The notes below the pieces were generated by a model. The model worked only from the letters and a program-made list of their open reading frames with translations, did not search any database and was not told the DNA's origin. This document shows, in pieces, positions 9,263 to 18,143 of a DNA stretch of 58,680 bases. The stretch spans positions 1-58,680 of the forward strand of contig JAFRTG010000017.1 of NCBI GenBank assembly GCA_017427265.1, in the 5' to 3' direction. The first letter of the stretch is position 1. Every line of letters starts with the position of its first letter. Source of the DNA: Oscillospiraceae bacterium. Lineage in GTDB: Bacteria; Bacillota; Clostridia; Oscillospirales; Ruminococcaceae. Both the position numbers and the translations under genes were made by a program.

Positions 9263-9633
9263 TGAATGAGAAGATATATCAGGCTATATTCGATGAACTG
9301 AGTAAGTATCTTGCCGCAGAATGGGATAAACTGATCGTTTATCTTGAATACGGAAATGCTTCCTATTCCTTTGCCTTCTATATTCAGGCGGGAGACAAAT
9401 ATATCAAGTGCTACGATATTCCTGGCGTTTCGGATAAGGAGCTTGCAAAGGCGTTTTCTGCTATTGATAAGATAGTTTCAAAGGAACGCAGTCAGGAGAA
9501 AAAAGCTCTCTGGACCAATATGACAATGATTGTGACGAAAACAGGTCAGATGCACACCGATTTTGATTACACCGATTTGTCGGAGGGAACATATCAATTC
9601 AAAAAGAATTGGAAGAAGAAGTATCTTTGCTGA
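9259..9633 (+). CDS. YezG/DUF600-like immunity protein
   Basis: A 124-residue protein overlapping the nuclease stop (ATGA). Features seen: N-terminal helix IYQAIFDELSKYLAAEWDKL, then beta-strands (VYLEYGNASYSFAFYI), a central helical part, and C-terminal TKTGQMHTDFDYTDLSEGTY. This order resembles the YezG family, which neutralises YeeF-type nuclease toxins in Bacillus. Placement directly after a nuclease gene with overlapping translation fits that role. The family call rests on pattern only; another small immunity fold is possible. Confidence 0.7.
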   Translation: MMNEKIYQAIFDELSKYLAAEWDKLIVYLEYGNASYSFAFYIQAGDKYIKCYDIPGVSDKELAKAFSAIDKIVSKERSQEKKALWTNMTMIVTKTGQMHTDFDYTDLSEGTYQFKKNWKKKYLC

Positions 9634-9647
9634 GGTAGGGGAAAACT

Positions 9648-10337
9648 ATGATTAGGTTTTCTGATGTTAGCGAAAAAGGCACAAGTCTTGAAAAGATAGA
9701 AAAACATACTGATATTAAGCCGTTATGCGGCATGACCGATCAGGAAGCTGATGCATTTTGGAAAGCAGAATTTCAGAAAGCACACGATGAGGTGAGCCTT
9801 GACGAATATGATACTTTCCTTTCTGAGGTGTTTAACAGGTCAGAATACGAACTTGACATTGATTTTTGTATTGATGACAGACTTGCTGATCTCCTCGATC
9901 AGTTCTCGACTGAAACATGGGAGTATATGGACGATTCAGAGAGAGAAGAAATTATCTCCGAGTTTGTCAGCGCATTGAGCGAAGACTTAGGACTTGAGGA
10001 TATGCCGGAAGTTGCTGTATTCGATGATGACGATGCCTATGGCTTCTATTCCCCATCAGATAATACTATAAACCTGAATCGGCAGTATTTTGATAACCCC
10101 GTTGAGCTTGTAAACACCATTGCACATGAAATGCGCCACGCATATCAGGAATATCGTGCTGACTTGCTCGAAACACGGGAAGATGCACTATACAGAGTAA
10201 ACCTTGATAACTATATCTCACCGATACCACTGCCTGGTGGTGGTTGGCTGTTCTTCGCAGACTACCAAGACCAGTATGTAGAGGTAGATGCAAGAGCATT
10301 TGCTAACCTTTTTACGGAGGCTATGAAGTATGAATGA
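9648..10337 (+). CDS. Zincin-type metallopeptidase, probable effector
   Basis: A 229-residue protein with a strong ribosome site (AGGTAGGGGA). The C-terminal half holds HEMRH (160-164, a HExxH zinc site) in NTIAHEMRHAYQEY, preceded by NTINLNRQYF. VEVDARAF near the end offers Glu212 as the likely third zinc ligand (gluzincin-like). Similar short HExxH domains occur as toxin tips in polymorphic toxin systems. Residues 23-42 contain IKP and TDQEADAFWKAEF, aligned without gaps to residues 24-43 of the nuclease. No signal peptide. Its gene follows the nuclease/immunity pair and overlaps the next small gene, suggesting a second effector/partner pair. Confidence 0.75.
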   Translation: MIRFSDVSEKGTSLEKIEKHTDIKPLCGMTDQEADAFWKAEFQKAHDEVSLDEYDTFLSEVFNRSEYELDIDFCIDDRLADLLDQFSTETWEYMDDSEREEIISEFVSALSEDLGLEDMPEVAVFDDDDAYGFYSPSDNTINLNRQYFDNPVELVNTIAHEMRHAYQEYRADLLETREDALYRVNLDNYISPIPLPGGGWLFFADYQDQYVEVDARAFANLFTEAMKYE

Positions 10338-10626
10338 TATTATCAGACAATTTTACGAGAAAAACAATCTTCCTAAGCCGATCGTTGAGCAAAAGGTCGC
10401 AGCTTTCCGCCGTCACAGTGATATTGCCGAGGAATTCGAGCATTGGATTACGGACAGAACCTATAAAGCACAGGGCGCTGTTACCATAGAGAGCTATACA
10501 GCTAAGAAGCTGTCTGAGCTGTCGGAATACCTTGACGGGGATGGAGCGTTTGTCTTACTTATAGAGTTAAGAGAGAATCCTGAAAAAGCTCATAGGCGTA
10601 TTATGCAAGGTTTTAAGCGAAAGTAA
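10330..10626 (+). CDS. Small protein overlapping the metallopeptidase gene
   Basis: A 98-residue helical protein (MNDIIRQFYEKNNLPKP...) with GGAGG upstream; its start overlaps the peptidase stop by 8 nt. No known family is recognised. Position after a putative toxin and translational coupling make it a candidate immunity protein or chaperone for the peptidase. It is the last gene of the operon, followed by a terminator. Confidence 0.7.
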   Translation: MNDIIRQFYEKNNLPKPIVEQKVAAFRRHSDIAEEFEHWITDRTYKAQGAVTIESYTAKKLSELSEYLDGDGAFVLLIELRENPEKAHRRIMQGFKRK

Positions 10627-10651
10627 TATCGAAAAAAAGAATAACACAGAA

Positions 10652-10686
10652 AAATCCGGATACCTCATTGAAGTATCCGGATTTCA
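10652..10686 (+). terminator. Terminator of the dynamin-ATPase-toxin operon
   Basis: A perfect 12-bp stem AAATCCGGATAC / GTATCCGGATTT (10652-10663 with 10673-10684), 9-nt loop, T-rich right arm. It marks the end of the island operon. Confidence 0.85.
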
Positions 10687-10794
10687 TTGTTATAGCCTGC
10701 TGTAAAAGTCTTTTCTTATAGTTGTTTGGGAAAACTTCTATATGAGCGCACTCTTTCGCATCGGCGCTTTTTCTGTTTGCACAGCACATGAAAA

Positions 10795-10975
10795 ATGTAT
10801 CCGCTGCGCGGATGCGATTTCAGAATGGGGACCTCTATCGCAGGTCCCCAAGCCCGCCGAGCTCTTGAACGCAGGGGGGATTTCGCTCGCTGCGGCGAGC
10901 GACGAGGGCGCTGCCCTCGACCCGCGACCTTTTTGAAAAAAGCTCGACCAAAAACTTCAATTTTGGTTTTCCGCA
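10795..10975. repeat. Probable dispersed intergenic repeat element
   Basis: This non-coding block holds several nested inverted segments (for example GGGGACCT/AGGTCCCC around 10828-10850 and TCGCTCGCTGCGGCGAGCGA around 10892-10911). It ends in a CGCGACCTTTTTGAAAAAAG segment followed by CCAAAAACTTCAATTTTGG. I recall similar GC-rich then AAAACTTTxAATTTT strings repeated between genes in Oscillospiraceae. With only one copy in this window, repeat status is inference. It marks the junction between the AT-rich island and the GC-richer core. Confidence 0.4.
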
Positions 10976-10990
10976 AGTTTAGCGACAGAC

Positions 10991-11025
10991 AAAAAGCCCT
11001 TTCCGTTTTTGGCGGAAAGGGCTTT
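10991..11025 (-). terminator. groESL terminator
   Basis: A 13-bp perfect stem AAAGCCCTTTCCG / CGGAAAGGGCTTT, with a T-run on the minus strand, about 40 nt past the groEL stop. Confidence 0.85.
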
Positions 11026-11063
11026 GCTGTTGCTTTTTCAGGCTGTGTTTCCGGCGCGCGGAA

Positions 11064-12737
<1,674 letters not shown>

Positions 12738-12753
12738 TCAGCGGATTGGTCGT

Positions 12754-13116
<363 letters not shown>

Positions 13117-13143
13117 TTAGCACTCTGTTTCTTTGAGTGCTAA
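13117..13143 (-). promoter_or_regulatory. CIRCE operator (HrcA site)
   Basis: Perfect inverted repeat TTAGCACTC - 9 nt - GAGTGCTAA, the consensus CIRCE element bound by HrcA. It lies directly downstream of the groES -10 box, so bound HrcA would block transcription and heat would relieve it. Confidence 0.97.
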
Positions 13144-13147
13144 ATCT

Positions 13148-13175
13148 ATTGTACCATGTTTTGAAAAAAAATCAA
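13148..13175 (-). promoter_or_regulatory. groESL sigma-A promoter
   Basis: On the minus strand TTGATT, 16-bp spacer, TACAAT with TGG before the -10. The CIRCE operator begins 4 nt after the -10. Confidence 0.8.
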
Positions 13176-13329
13176 GGGTTTTCTTTATCTTTTCACATTC
13201 TTTGTATAACTGCACAAAATCGCATCTGTTCCGGTGAAAGCTGTGAACTGTTTGCCGATGCGCAGCAATGCCGCACAGAATAAAATGTATGCGCTGCGGC
13301 GCTGAAATATGCAGCATTTCTGCGGGCGG

Positions 13330-13358
13330 TTGACAGATTTCCCGGAATCCGTTATAAT
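13330..13358 (+). promoter_or_regulatory. Consensus sigma-A promoter for the metallophosphoesterase
   Basis: TTGACA, 17-bp spacer, TATAAT: a full consensus match, about 110 nt upstream of the gene start. Positions 13176-13329 between the two divergent promoters show nothing else. Confidence 0.85.
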
Positions 13359-13467
13359 TACATTAAGGCGATTCCGCACAGAGCCGGGCGTGCAGACGCG
13401 CCGCCAAATCTTCGGGCAGGTCTGGTGCGGTGCTGCCTTCAGAAAGATGAAAAGGGGAACATTGTAT

Positions 13468-14571
13468 ATGTGGCTGATTTTGTTCGGCGTGATGGCTGCT
13501 CTGGCCTGTTTTGCGGTTGTTTACCTGACGCGGGGATTTCACCGGTTCCGGGTGCTGGAGCGGCTCGGCGAAAAGCACAGGCTGCTTTCGTGGCTGCTGG
13601 CCCTGCTTCCGGTTGCGGGCATTCTGTGCTGGTATTTTTTCAATGCCTACACGATGCTTGTCGTGCTGGTTTATATGCTGATAATCTGGGTGCTCTGCGA
13701 CCTGACCGCCGCGGTGATCCGGAAGATCCGCAAAAAAGAACGCACCCGGAATTATGCCGGGGGCGCTGCACTGCTGATCTCTGCTGCGCTGTTCGGCAGC
13801 GGATGGTTTTTTGCACATCATGTCTTTGCGACGCATTATTCGTTCCGGACGGAGAAGGCGCTTTTCGGCAAACCGCTGCGCATTGCGATGCTTGCGGATT
13901 CGCATTTGTCCGTGACGCTGAACGGTTCGGATTTTGCGGAACAGATTCGCAGAATCCGGGCGGAAAATCCGGATCTGCTGCTGATCTGCGGCGATTTTGT
14001 CGATGATGAAACGACGAAAGCGGATATGCTGGAAGCCTGTGCTGCCCTCGGTACGACCGTGACGGATTTCAGAACCTTTTTTTGCTACGGCAATCACGAC
14101 AAGGGATACTATAGTTACCGCAATTTCACGGTGGACGAGCTGGAGCGGGCGCTGAAAGACAACGGCGTGCGGGTGCTTCAGGATGAGGTTGTTCCGTTCG
14201 GCGATGAGATTGCCCTGATCGGGCGGTGCGACCGCAGTGCAGAGGATCGCGTTCCGATTGCGGATCTGGCGGCCGGGCAGGACGGTGCGTGCTATCAGAT
14301 TGTCATGGATCACCAGCCGGACGACTATGCGGCGGAAGCGGCAGCCGGGGTGGATCTGGTGCTTTCCGGCCATACGCACGGCGGTCACATGTTCCCGGCG
14401 GGGCAGTTCGGCCTGCTGATCGGTGCGAATGACCGCATCTACGGCACGGAGCGCCGCGGACAAACAGATTTCCTCGTGACATCCGGCATTTCTGGCTGGG
14501 CGATTCCGTTCAAAATCGGCTGCATCTCGGAATACTGCATCATTGATATTGTACCGGATGCCGCAGGATGA
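13468..14571 (+). CDS. Membrane-anchored calcineurin-like metallophosphoesterase
   Basis: A 367-residue protein; the start MWLILFGVMAALACF is chosen for the upstream AAGGGG site. Two or three N-terminal membrane segments (residues about 2-22, 40-75, 95-115) precede an extracytoplasmic phosphoesterase domain with the full motif series: LADSHL (DxH), CGDFVDD (GDxxD), YGNHDKG (GNHD), VMDHQPDD, and SGHTHGGH. This matches the YkuE/YaeI-type subgroup thought to act on lipid or phosphate esters at the membrane. It is monocistronic, with its own consensus promoter and terminator. Confidence 0.9.
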   Translation: MWLILFGVMAALACFAVVYLTRGFHRFRVLERLGEKHRLLSWLLALLPVAGILCWYFFNAYTMLVVLVYMLIIWVLCDLTAAVIRKIRKKERTRNYAGGAALLISAALFGSGWFFAHHVFATHYSFRTEKALFGKPLRIAMLADSHLSVTLNGSDFAEQIRRIRAENPDLLLICGDFVDDETTKADMLEACAALGTTVTDFRTFFCYGNHDKGYYSYRNFTVDELERALKDNGVRVLQDEVVPFGDEIALIGRCDRSAEDRVPIADLAAGQDGACYQIVMDHQPDDYAAEAAAGVDLVLSGHTHGGHMFPAGQFGLLIGANDRIYGTERRGQTDFLVTSGISGWAIPFKIGCISEYCIIDIVPDAAG

Positions 14572-14582
14572 AATGAAAAAGC

Positions 14583-14632
14583 AAAAAAATAACAGCACTG
14601 TCTGCACGGGTTGACAGTGCTGTTATTTTTTT
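14583..14632 (+). terminator. Terminator of the metallophosphoesterase gene
   Basis: A long perfect stem (14585-14602 with 14613-14630) with core AACAGCACTGTC / GACAGTGCTGTT, ending in T8. Confidence 0.9.
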
Positions 14633-14696
14633 ATCTGGCGGACACCGCACGCTTTCCGGCCTATACCATACCGGAAGCTGTGCTGTATGGCTTCTG

Positions 14697-14936
14697 CCTG
14701 CATCGGAAACACATCCTTTCTGTTTATCATATCGTCTGATCCGCACCTGCGGGGCACCTTATCTGTACATCGGAAACACATCCTTCTGCTTTGTGTTATT
14801 TGATTTGATTTATGTGCGGTTCTCCTTGTATCAGAACGCATCCGCTGCTTTACTTCTGCATCGGAAGCACATCCTTTCTTTGTGATTTTGTGGTAGAATC
14901 TTGTGCTAGCCCATTGGGAACGCCTCCGTTTCTGTG
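14697..14936. repeat. Cluster of five short degenerate repeats
   Basis: The motif GCATCGGAAACACATCCTTT recurs in the 800-bp non-coding gap before the XDoc gene: about 14699-14722, 14766-14788, 14827-14847 (diverged: GTATCAGAACGCATCC), 14857-14880, and 14911-14935 (diverged: CATTGGGAACGCCTCC). Spacing is irregular (about 30-67 bp). No CRISPR regularity and no open frame explains it. The rest of 14640-15220 is AT-rich without recognisable genes. Confidence 0.6.
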
Positions 14937-15221
14937 AACTGTTTCTGTTCTTTTCTTGTCTGTATTATATCACAATATTTCATGGTTGTCAATAGCTTTT
15001 GTGAGAAATTTATATAAAAATATCAAATAACAATATAATCGGCGCAATGCACCGCAATATACGTCCGTTTTTGTGCAATATGACGGGAAAAGTCTGGCAA
15101 AAAAGGCTCATTTTTCCATGCGGGAAGCGGAAAAAGCCGGAATTTGCGTGTAAAAAATACTGAAACGCAGAAACGCAAAAATATGCACTTTGTTGAATCT
15201 TTACAATTTGTGAAAAAACGC

Positions 15222-15250
15222 TTGCATTTTACGGAGAAGAATGCTATAAT
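15222..15250 (+). promoter_or_regulatory. Promoter of the XDoc protein gene
   Basis: TTGCAT, 17-bp spacer, TATAAT; 124 nt upstream of the start. The leader is otherwise unremarkable. Confidence 0.75.
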
Positions 15251-15374
15251 GGCAATATGTATATGTGTCTCAGCTCGCAAAATGCACTTGAGAACCGGCC
15301 GGTTCCGGCAGATTTTCAGCCCGCCCCCCTCTGTGACACATCCCGTACATAATTTACTTAAAGGAGAGGTTTGA

Positions 15375-18029
15375 ATGAAATCACTTTTTAAGCGTACTCT
15401 CGCGGCTGCTTCGAGTTCGGTTCTCGCACTCACGCAGCTCGCAACTGTTGCGGCAAACGTGAATGTCAGCGCAGCTGACACGCCGACCGCAGCATCCAGT
15501 ACCAGCATCGAACTCCCGGTCAAGATTGACAAAGAGTCCCTGCTGTTTGTTCCGATCAGCGAAGAAACACCGGAAATCGGCCAGCACTCTGACTGGAACG
15601 ACAAGCTCGAGGCAGGACTGCTCGCCATGTCCGGGGACAAGGAGTTCACCGACATCCTGACTGACGAAAAAGAAACTCTGAAGAGAAATATTCTCAAGGC
15701 ACAGGAAAAGATCGAGAACAAGCGCAGCAACGCTTTCGGCTGCCACCTCGACGCAGCAACGGTTGATGAGATTCTCTCGAAAATCAGCGACACCGCAACC
15801 GGCAAGCTGACAAAGACCGGCAAGATCACCTCTGAGATCACTGTGGATGACCTCGGTCAGATCGCAGGCAGACTCTTCGAGGATGAGATGGTTGCAAAGT
15901 ATGGCAAGGAAAAGAGTGTGAAGGGCGACTGGTCCTCCTTCAAGATCGCCGGCAAGATCGTTGTCAATGCCGAGCTCAATTTTGATGAGAAGAAGGTTTC
16001 CTATCAGGTCACCTTCATCGACGAGAACGGCAAGAAGTACACCGATGACAAGGGCCTTGAGGAATATGCACTCAAGAAGCTCGATGAGATCTACGCTGTC
16101 CTGAAGAAGGCCGGCGAGGATGCAGGAAAGGGTGCAAATTACTTCCAGACCCTCGATGAGGACTATGCAAGAGCAAAGAAGGACGCCGCAAAGGTTCGTC
16201 AGTTTGCAGATGCAGTCGCAGCAATCACCGGTGATTCCGATGATCTGGGCGAAGGCTATCAGTCCTTCAAGCGGAAGCTGGCTGCTGCGGTCGCTTCCGT
16301 CAACACCGCGAAGAACGGCACAATCGAGGACAAGATTACCGAGTATGCTCTCGATGAAATGCCGATGAATATCGAAAAAGGCTGGACGGATCCGAGAGTC
16401 ACAAAGAGATACGCAAAGGCAGTCAAGTGGATCAATACGCATTTTTCTGAGTATGTTGATATTAACCTGCCGATCGAAGATGTCAAGGCAATCGTTGAGG
16501 GCGCAACCAAGTCCAAGTACACCGTGAACGGCTACTCCGGCGAGGCTGTTCTTGAGTTCGAGGATGACCAGAAGGCTGATGTCGAGAAGGCGATCCGCGA
16601 CAAGTACGAGGCAACATGGGAAGCTGACGGCTTCAAGATCGTCAGCATCGACTCCTCCAAGAAGCTGACCGCTTCCGCAGATACCAACTATCTCATCAGC
16701 GGCGACCTCTTCTATGATGTCGAGCGTGTTATCACTGTTGTGACCGAGCCGATCGTGACAACCACCACGACTTCGGATACCACGACTTCGACCACGACGA
16801 CCACGACTTCGACTGAGCCGACCACGGTCAGCACTGAGCCGACAACGTCCAGCACTGAGCCGACCACGGTCAGCACGACCGACACCGAGCCGACCACAGT
16901 CAGCACGACCAAGACCGAGCCGACCACGGTCAGCACGACCAAGACCGAGCCGACCTCGACCAGCACCGAGCCGACCTCGACCAGCACCGAGCCGACCTCG
17001 ACCAGCACTGAGCCGACCTCGACCAGCACCGAGCCGACTACGACCAGCACCGAGCCGACTACGACCAGCACCGAGCCGACCACGGTCAGCACGACCAAGA
17101 CCGAGCCGACTACGACCAGCACCGAGCCGACCACGGTCAGCACGACCAAGACCGAGCCGACTACGACCAGCACCGAGCCGACCTCGACCAGCACCACTCC
17201 GACCACAATCAGCACAGTTGACACCGGTACGACCACAATCTCTACCTCGACCACACCGGGCACCTACATCTCCTTTGATATCAAGGGCGTCAGCGACACC
17301 GGTCTGATCTACTGGTCTGAGGAAGATCCGGTTGACTTCGACCTCTCCAACATCAGCATCACGCTGCGTATCTTCGAGAACGGCGAAGAGCTGAAGGACA
17401 AGGCCATCGACGTGACAAGCGCATTCAAGCCGAACTACACCTCTACCGAAGGCATGACGCTGGAAGAGGGTCAGGGCTGCTCCGCATACCCGGTTGACTT
17501 CCTGCTCAAGGATGTTGACGCTGTCAAGACTGCTATCAAGAATGCCGGCTACGGCGACGATCTGATCGCACAGGAAGGCATCAGAGAAGACAAGTCCGCA
17601 GGCCACTTCACGGTTTACATCGTCCTCCGCGGCGACGTTGACCTCGACGGCAAGGTTACCCTGAGAGACGTTCACCAGGCACTGGTTTACTACACCTACA
17701 CAATGGTTTCCCATTGGACTGCTGAAGAAATCTTTGATGAGGCAAGCCGCGTATACCTGAAGAAGATGAGCAAGGATATTGCAATCTCCTACTTCCCGTA
17801 TTCTCACTATGCAATGGACGTTGACGGTGACGGCCAGATCACGATCAGAGATCAGCACTATCTCCTGAAGTACTACACATTCAAGAATGTTTCTCACTAC
17901 GATGATACCACTTGGGAAGATGCTATCGGCTCCAAGAAGGTTCCGCGTGAGATCCTGCACTCTCAGCCGCTCGAGTACGATACCGCTGCTGAGATGTACA
18001 AGAATGCTCCCAGAGCACTCGAGGACTAA
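15375..18029 (+). CDS. Secreted X-module/dockerin (CttA/ScaB-type XDoc) protein
   Basis: An 884-residue secreted protein with AAGGAGAGG upstream. Parts in order: signal peptide (1-34, MKSLFKRTLAAASSS... to VSAAD); a charged, mostly helical region of unknown fold (about 35-455); a Thr/Ser/Pro linker of TSTEPTT-type repeats (about 455-632); an X-module-like beta domain (about 633-750); and a dockerin with two calcium loops, DVDLDGKVTLRD (from 754) and DVDGDGQITIRD (from 815). The loops are 61 residues apart, far more than in a plain dockerin. X modules joined to dockerins with inserts are known from Ruminococcus CttA and ScaB, which dock on the wall-anchored ScaE cohesin. The N-terminal part shows no CBM that I recognise, so a CttA-like cellulose-binding role is only a suggestion. 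Confidence 0.82.
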   Translation: MKSLFKRTLAAASSSVLALTQLATVAANVNVSAADTPTAASSTSIELPVKIDKESLLFVPISEETPEIGQHSDWNDKLEAGLLAMSGDKEFTDILTDEKETLKRNILKAQEKIENKRSNAFGCHLDAATVDEILSKISDTATGKLTKTGKITSEITVDDLGQIAGRLFEDEMVAKYGKEKSVKGDWSSFKIAGKIVVNAELNFDEKKVSYQVTFIDENGKKYTDDKGLEEYALKKLDEIYAVLKKAGEDAGKGANYFQTLDEDYARAKKDAAKVRQFADAVAAITGDSDDLGEGYQSFKRKLAAAVASVNTAKNGTIEDKITEYALDEMPMNIEKGWTDPRVTKRYAKAVKWINTHFSEYVDINLPIEDVKAIVEGATKSKYTVNGYSGEAVLEFEDDQKADVEKAIRDKYEATWEADGFKIVSIDSSKKLTASADTNYLISGDLFYDVERVITVVTEPIVTTTTTSDTTTSTTTTTTSTEPTTVSTEPTTSSTEPTTVSTTDTEPTTVSTTKTEPTTVSTTKTEPTSTSTEPTSTSTEPTSTSTEPTSTSTEPTTTSTEPTTTSTEPTTVSTTKTEPTTTSTEPTTVSTTKTEPTTTSTEPTSTSTTPTTISTVDTGTTTISTSTTPGTYISFDIKGVSDTGLIYWSEEDPVDFDLSNISITLRIFENGEELKDKAIDVTSAFKPNYTSTEGMTLEEGQGCSAYPVDFLLKDVDAVKTAIKNAGYGDDLIAQEGIREDKSAGHFTVYIVLRGDVDLDGKVTLRDVHQALVYYTYTMVSHWTAEEIFDEASRVYLKKMSKDIAISYFPYSHYAMDVDGDGQITIRDQHYLLKYYTFKNVSHYDDTTWEDAIGSKKVPREILHSQPLEYDTAAEMYKNAPRALED
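16740..17270 (+). repeat. Thr/Ser/Glu/Pro linker tandem repeat
   Basis: An in-frame array built from short units encoding STEPT, TTVSTTK and similar (cores ACCGAGCCGACC and ACCACGGTCAGCACGACC). It is likely O-glycosylated and length-variable. It also creates long spurious Gly/Arg-rich and Val-rich frames on the other strand. Confidence 0.9.
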
Positions 18030-18048
18030 TGGTTTAACCAAACCAACC

Positions 18049-18081
18049 AAAAGAGCACAGCTTCGGCTGTGCTCTTTTTTG
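18049..18081 (+). terminator. Terminator of the XDoc gene
   Basis: AAAAGAGCACAGC / GCTGTGCTCTTTT with a TTCG tetraloop and T6. Confidence 0.92.
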
Positions 18082-18106
18082 CGTGATATGCCTGACTGAC
18101 GGCAGC

Positions 18107-18143
18107 AAAAAACCGGAAGATGCTGTGCATCTCCCGGTTTTTT
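18107..18143 (-). terminator. Terminator of the large LRR gene
   Basis: Hairpin AAAAAACCGG...CCGGTTTTTT with an inner AGATGC/GCATCT stem. It abuts the stop codon of the minus-strand gene, and the T-run reads on the minus strand. Confidence 0.85.

Noticed and set aside
1-10690. A complete integrative element with att sites
   Set aside because: No integrase, relaxase or matching direct repeats are visible in the window; the left end is cut off.
14697-14936. Possible CRISPR array
   Set aside because: Repeats are degenerate, spacing is uneven (about 30-67 bp) and no cas genes are nearby.
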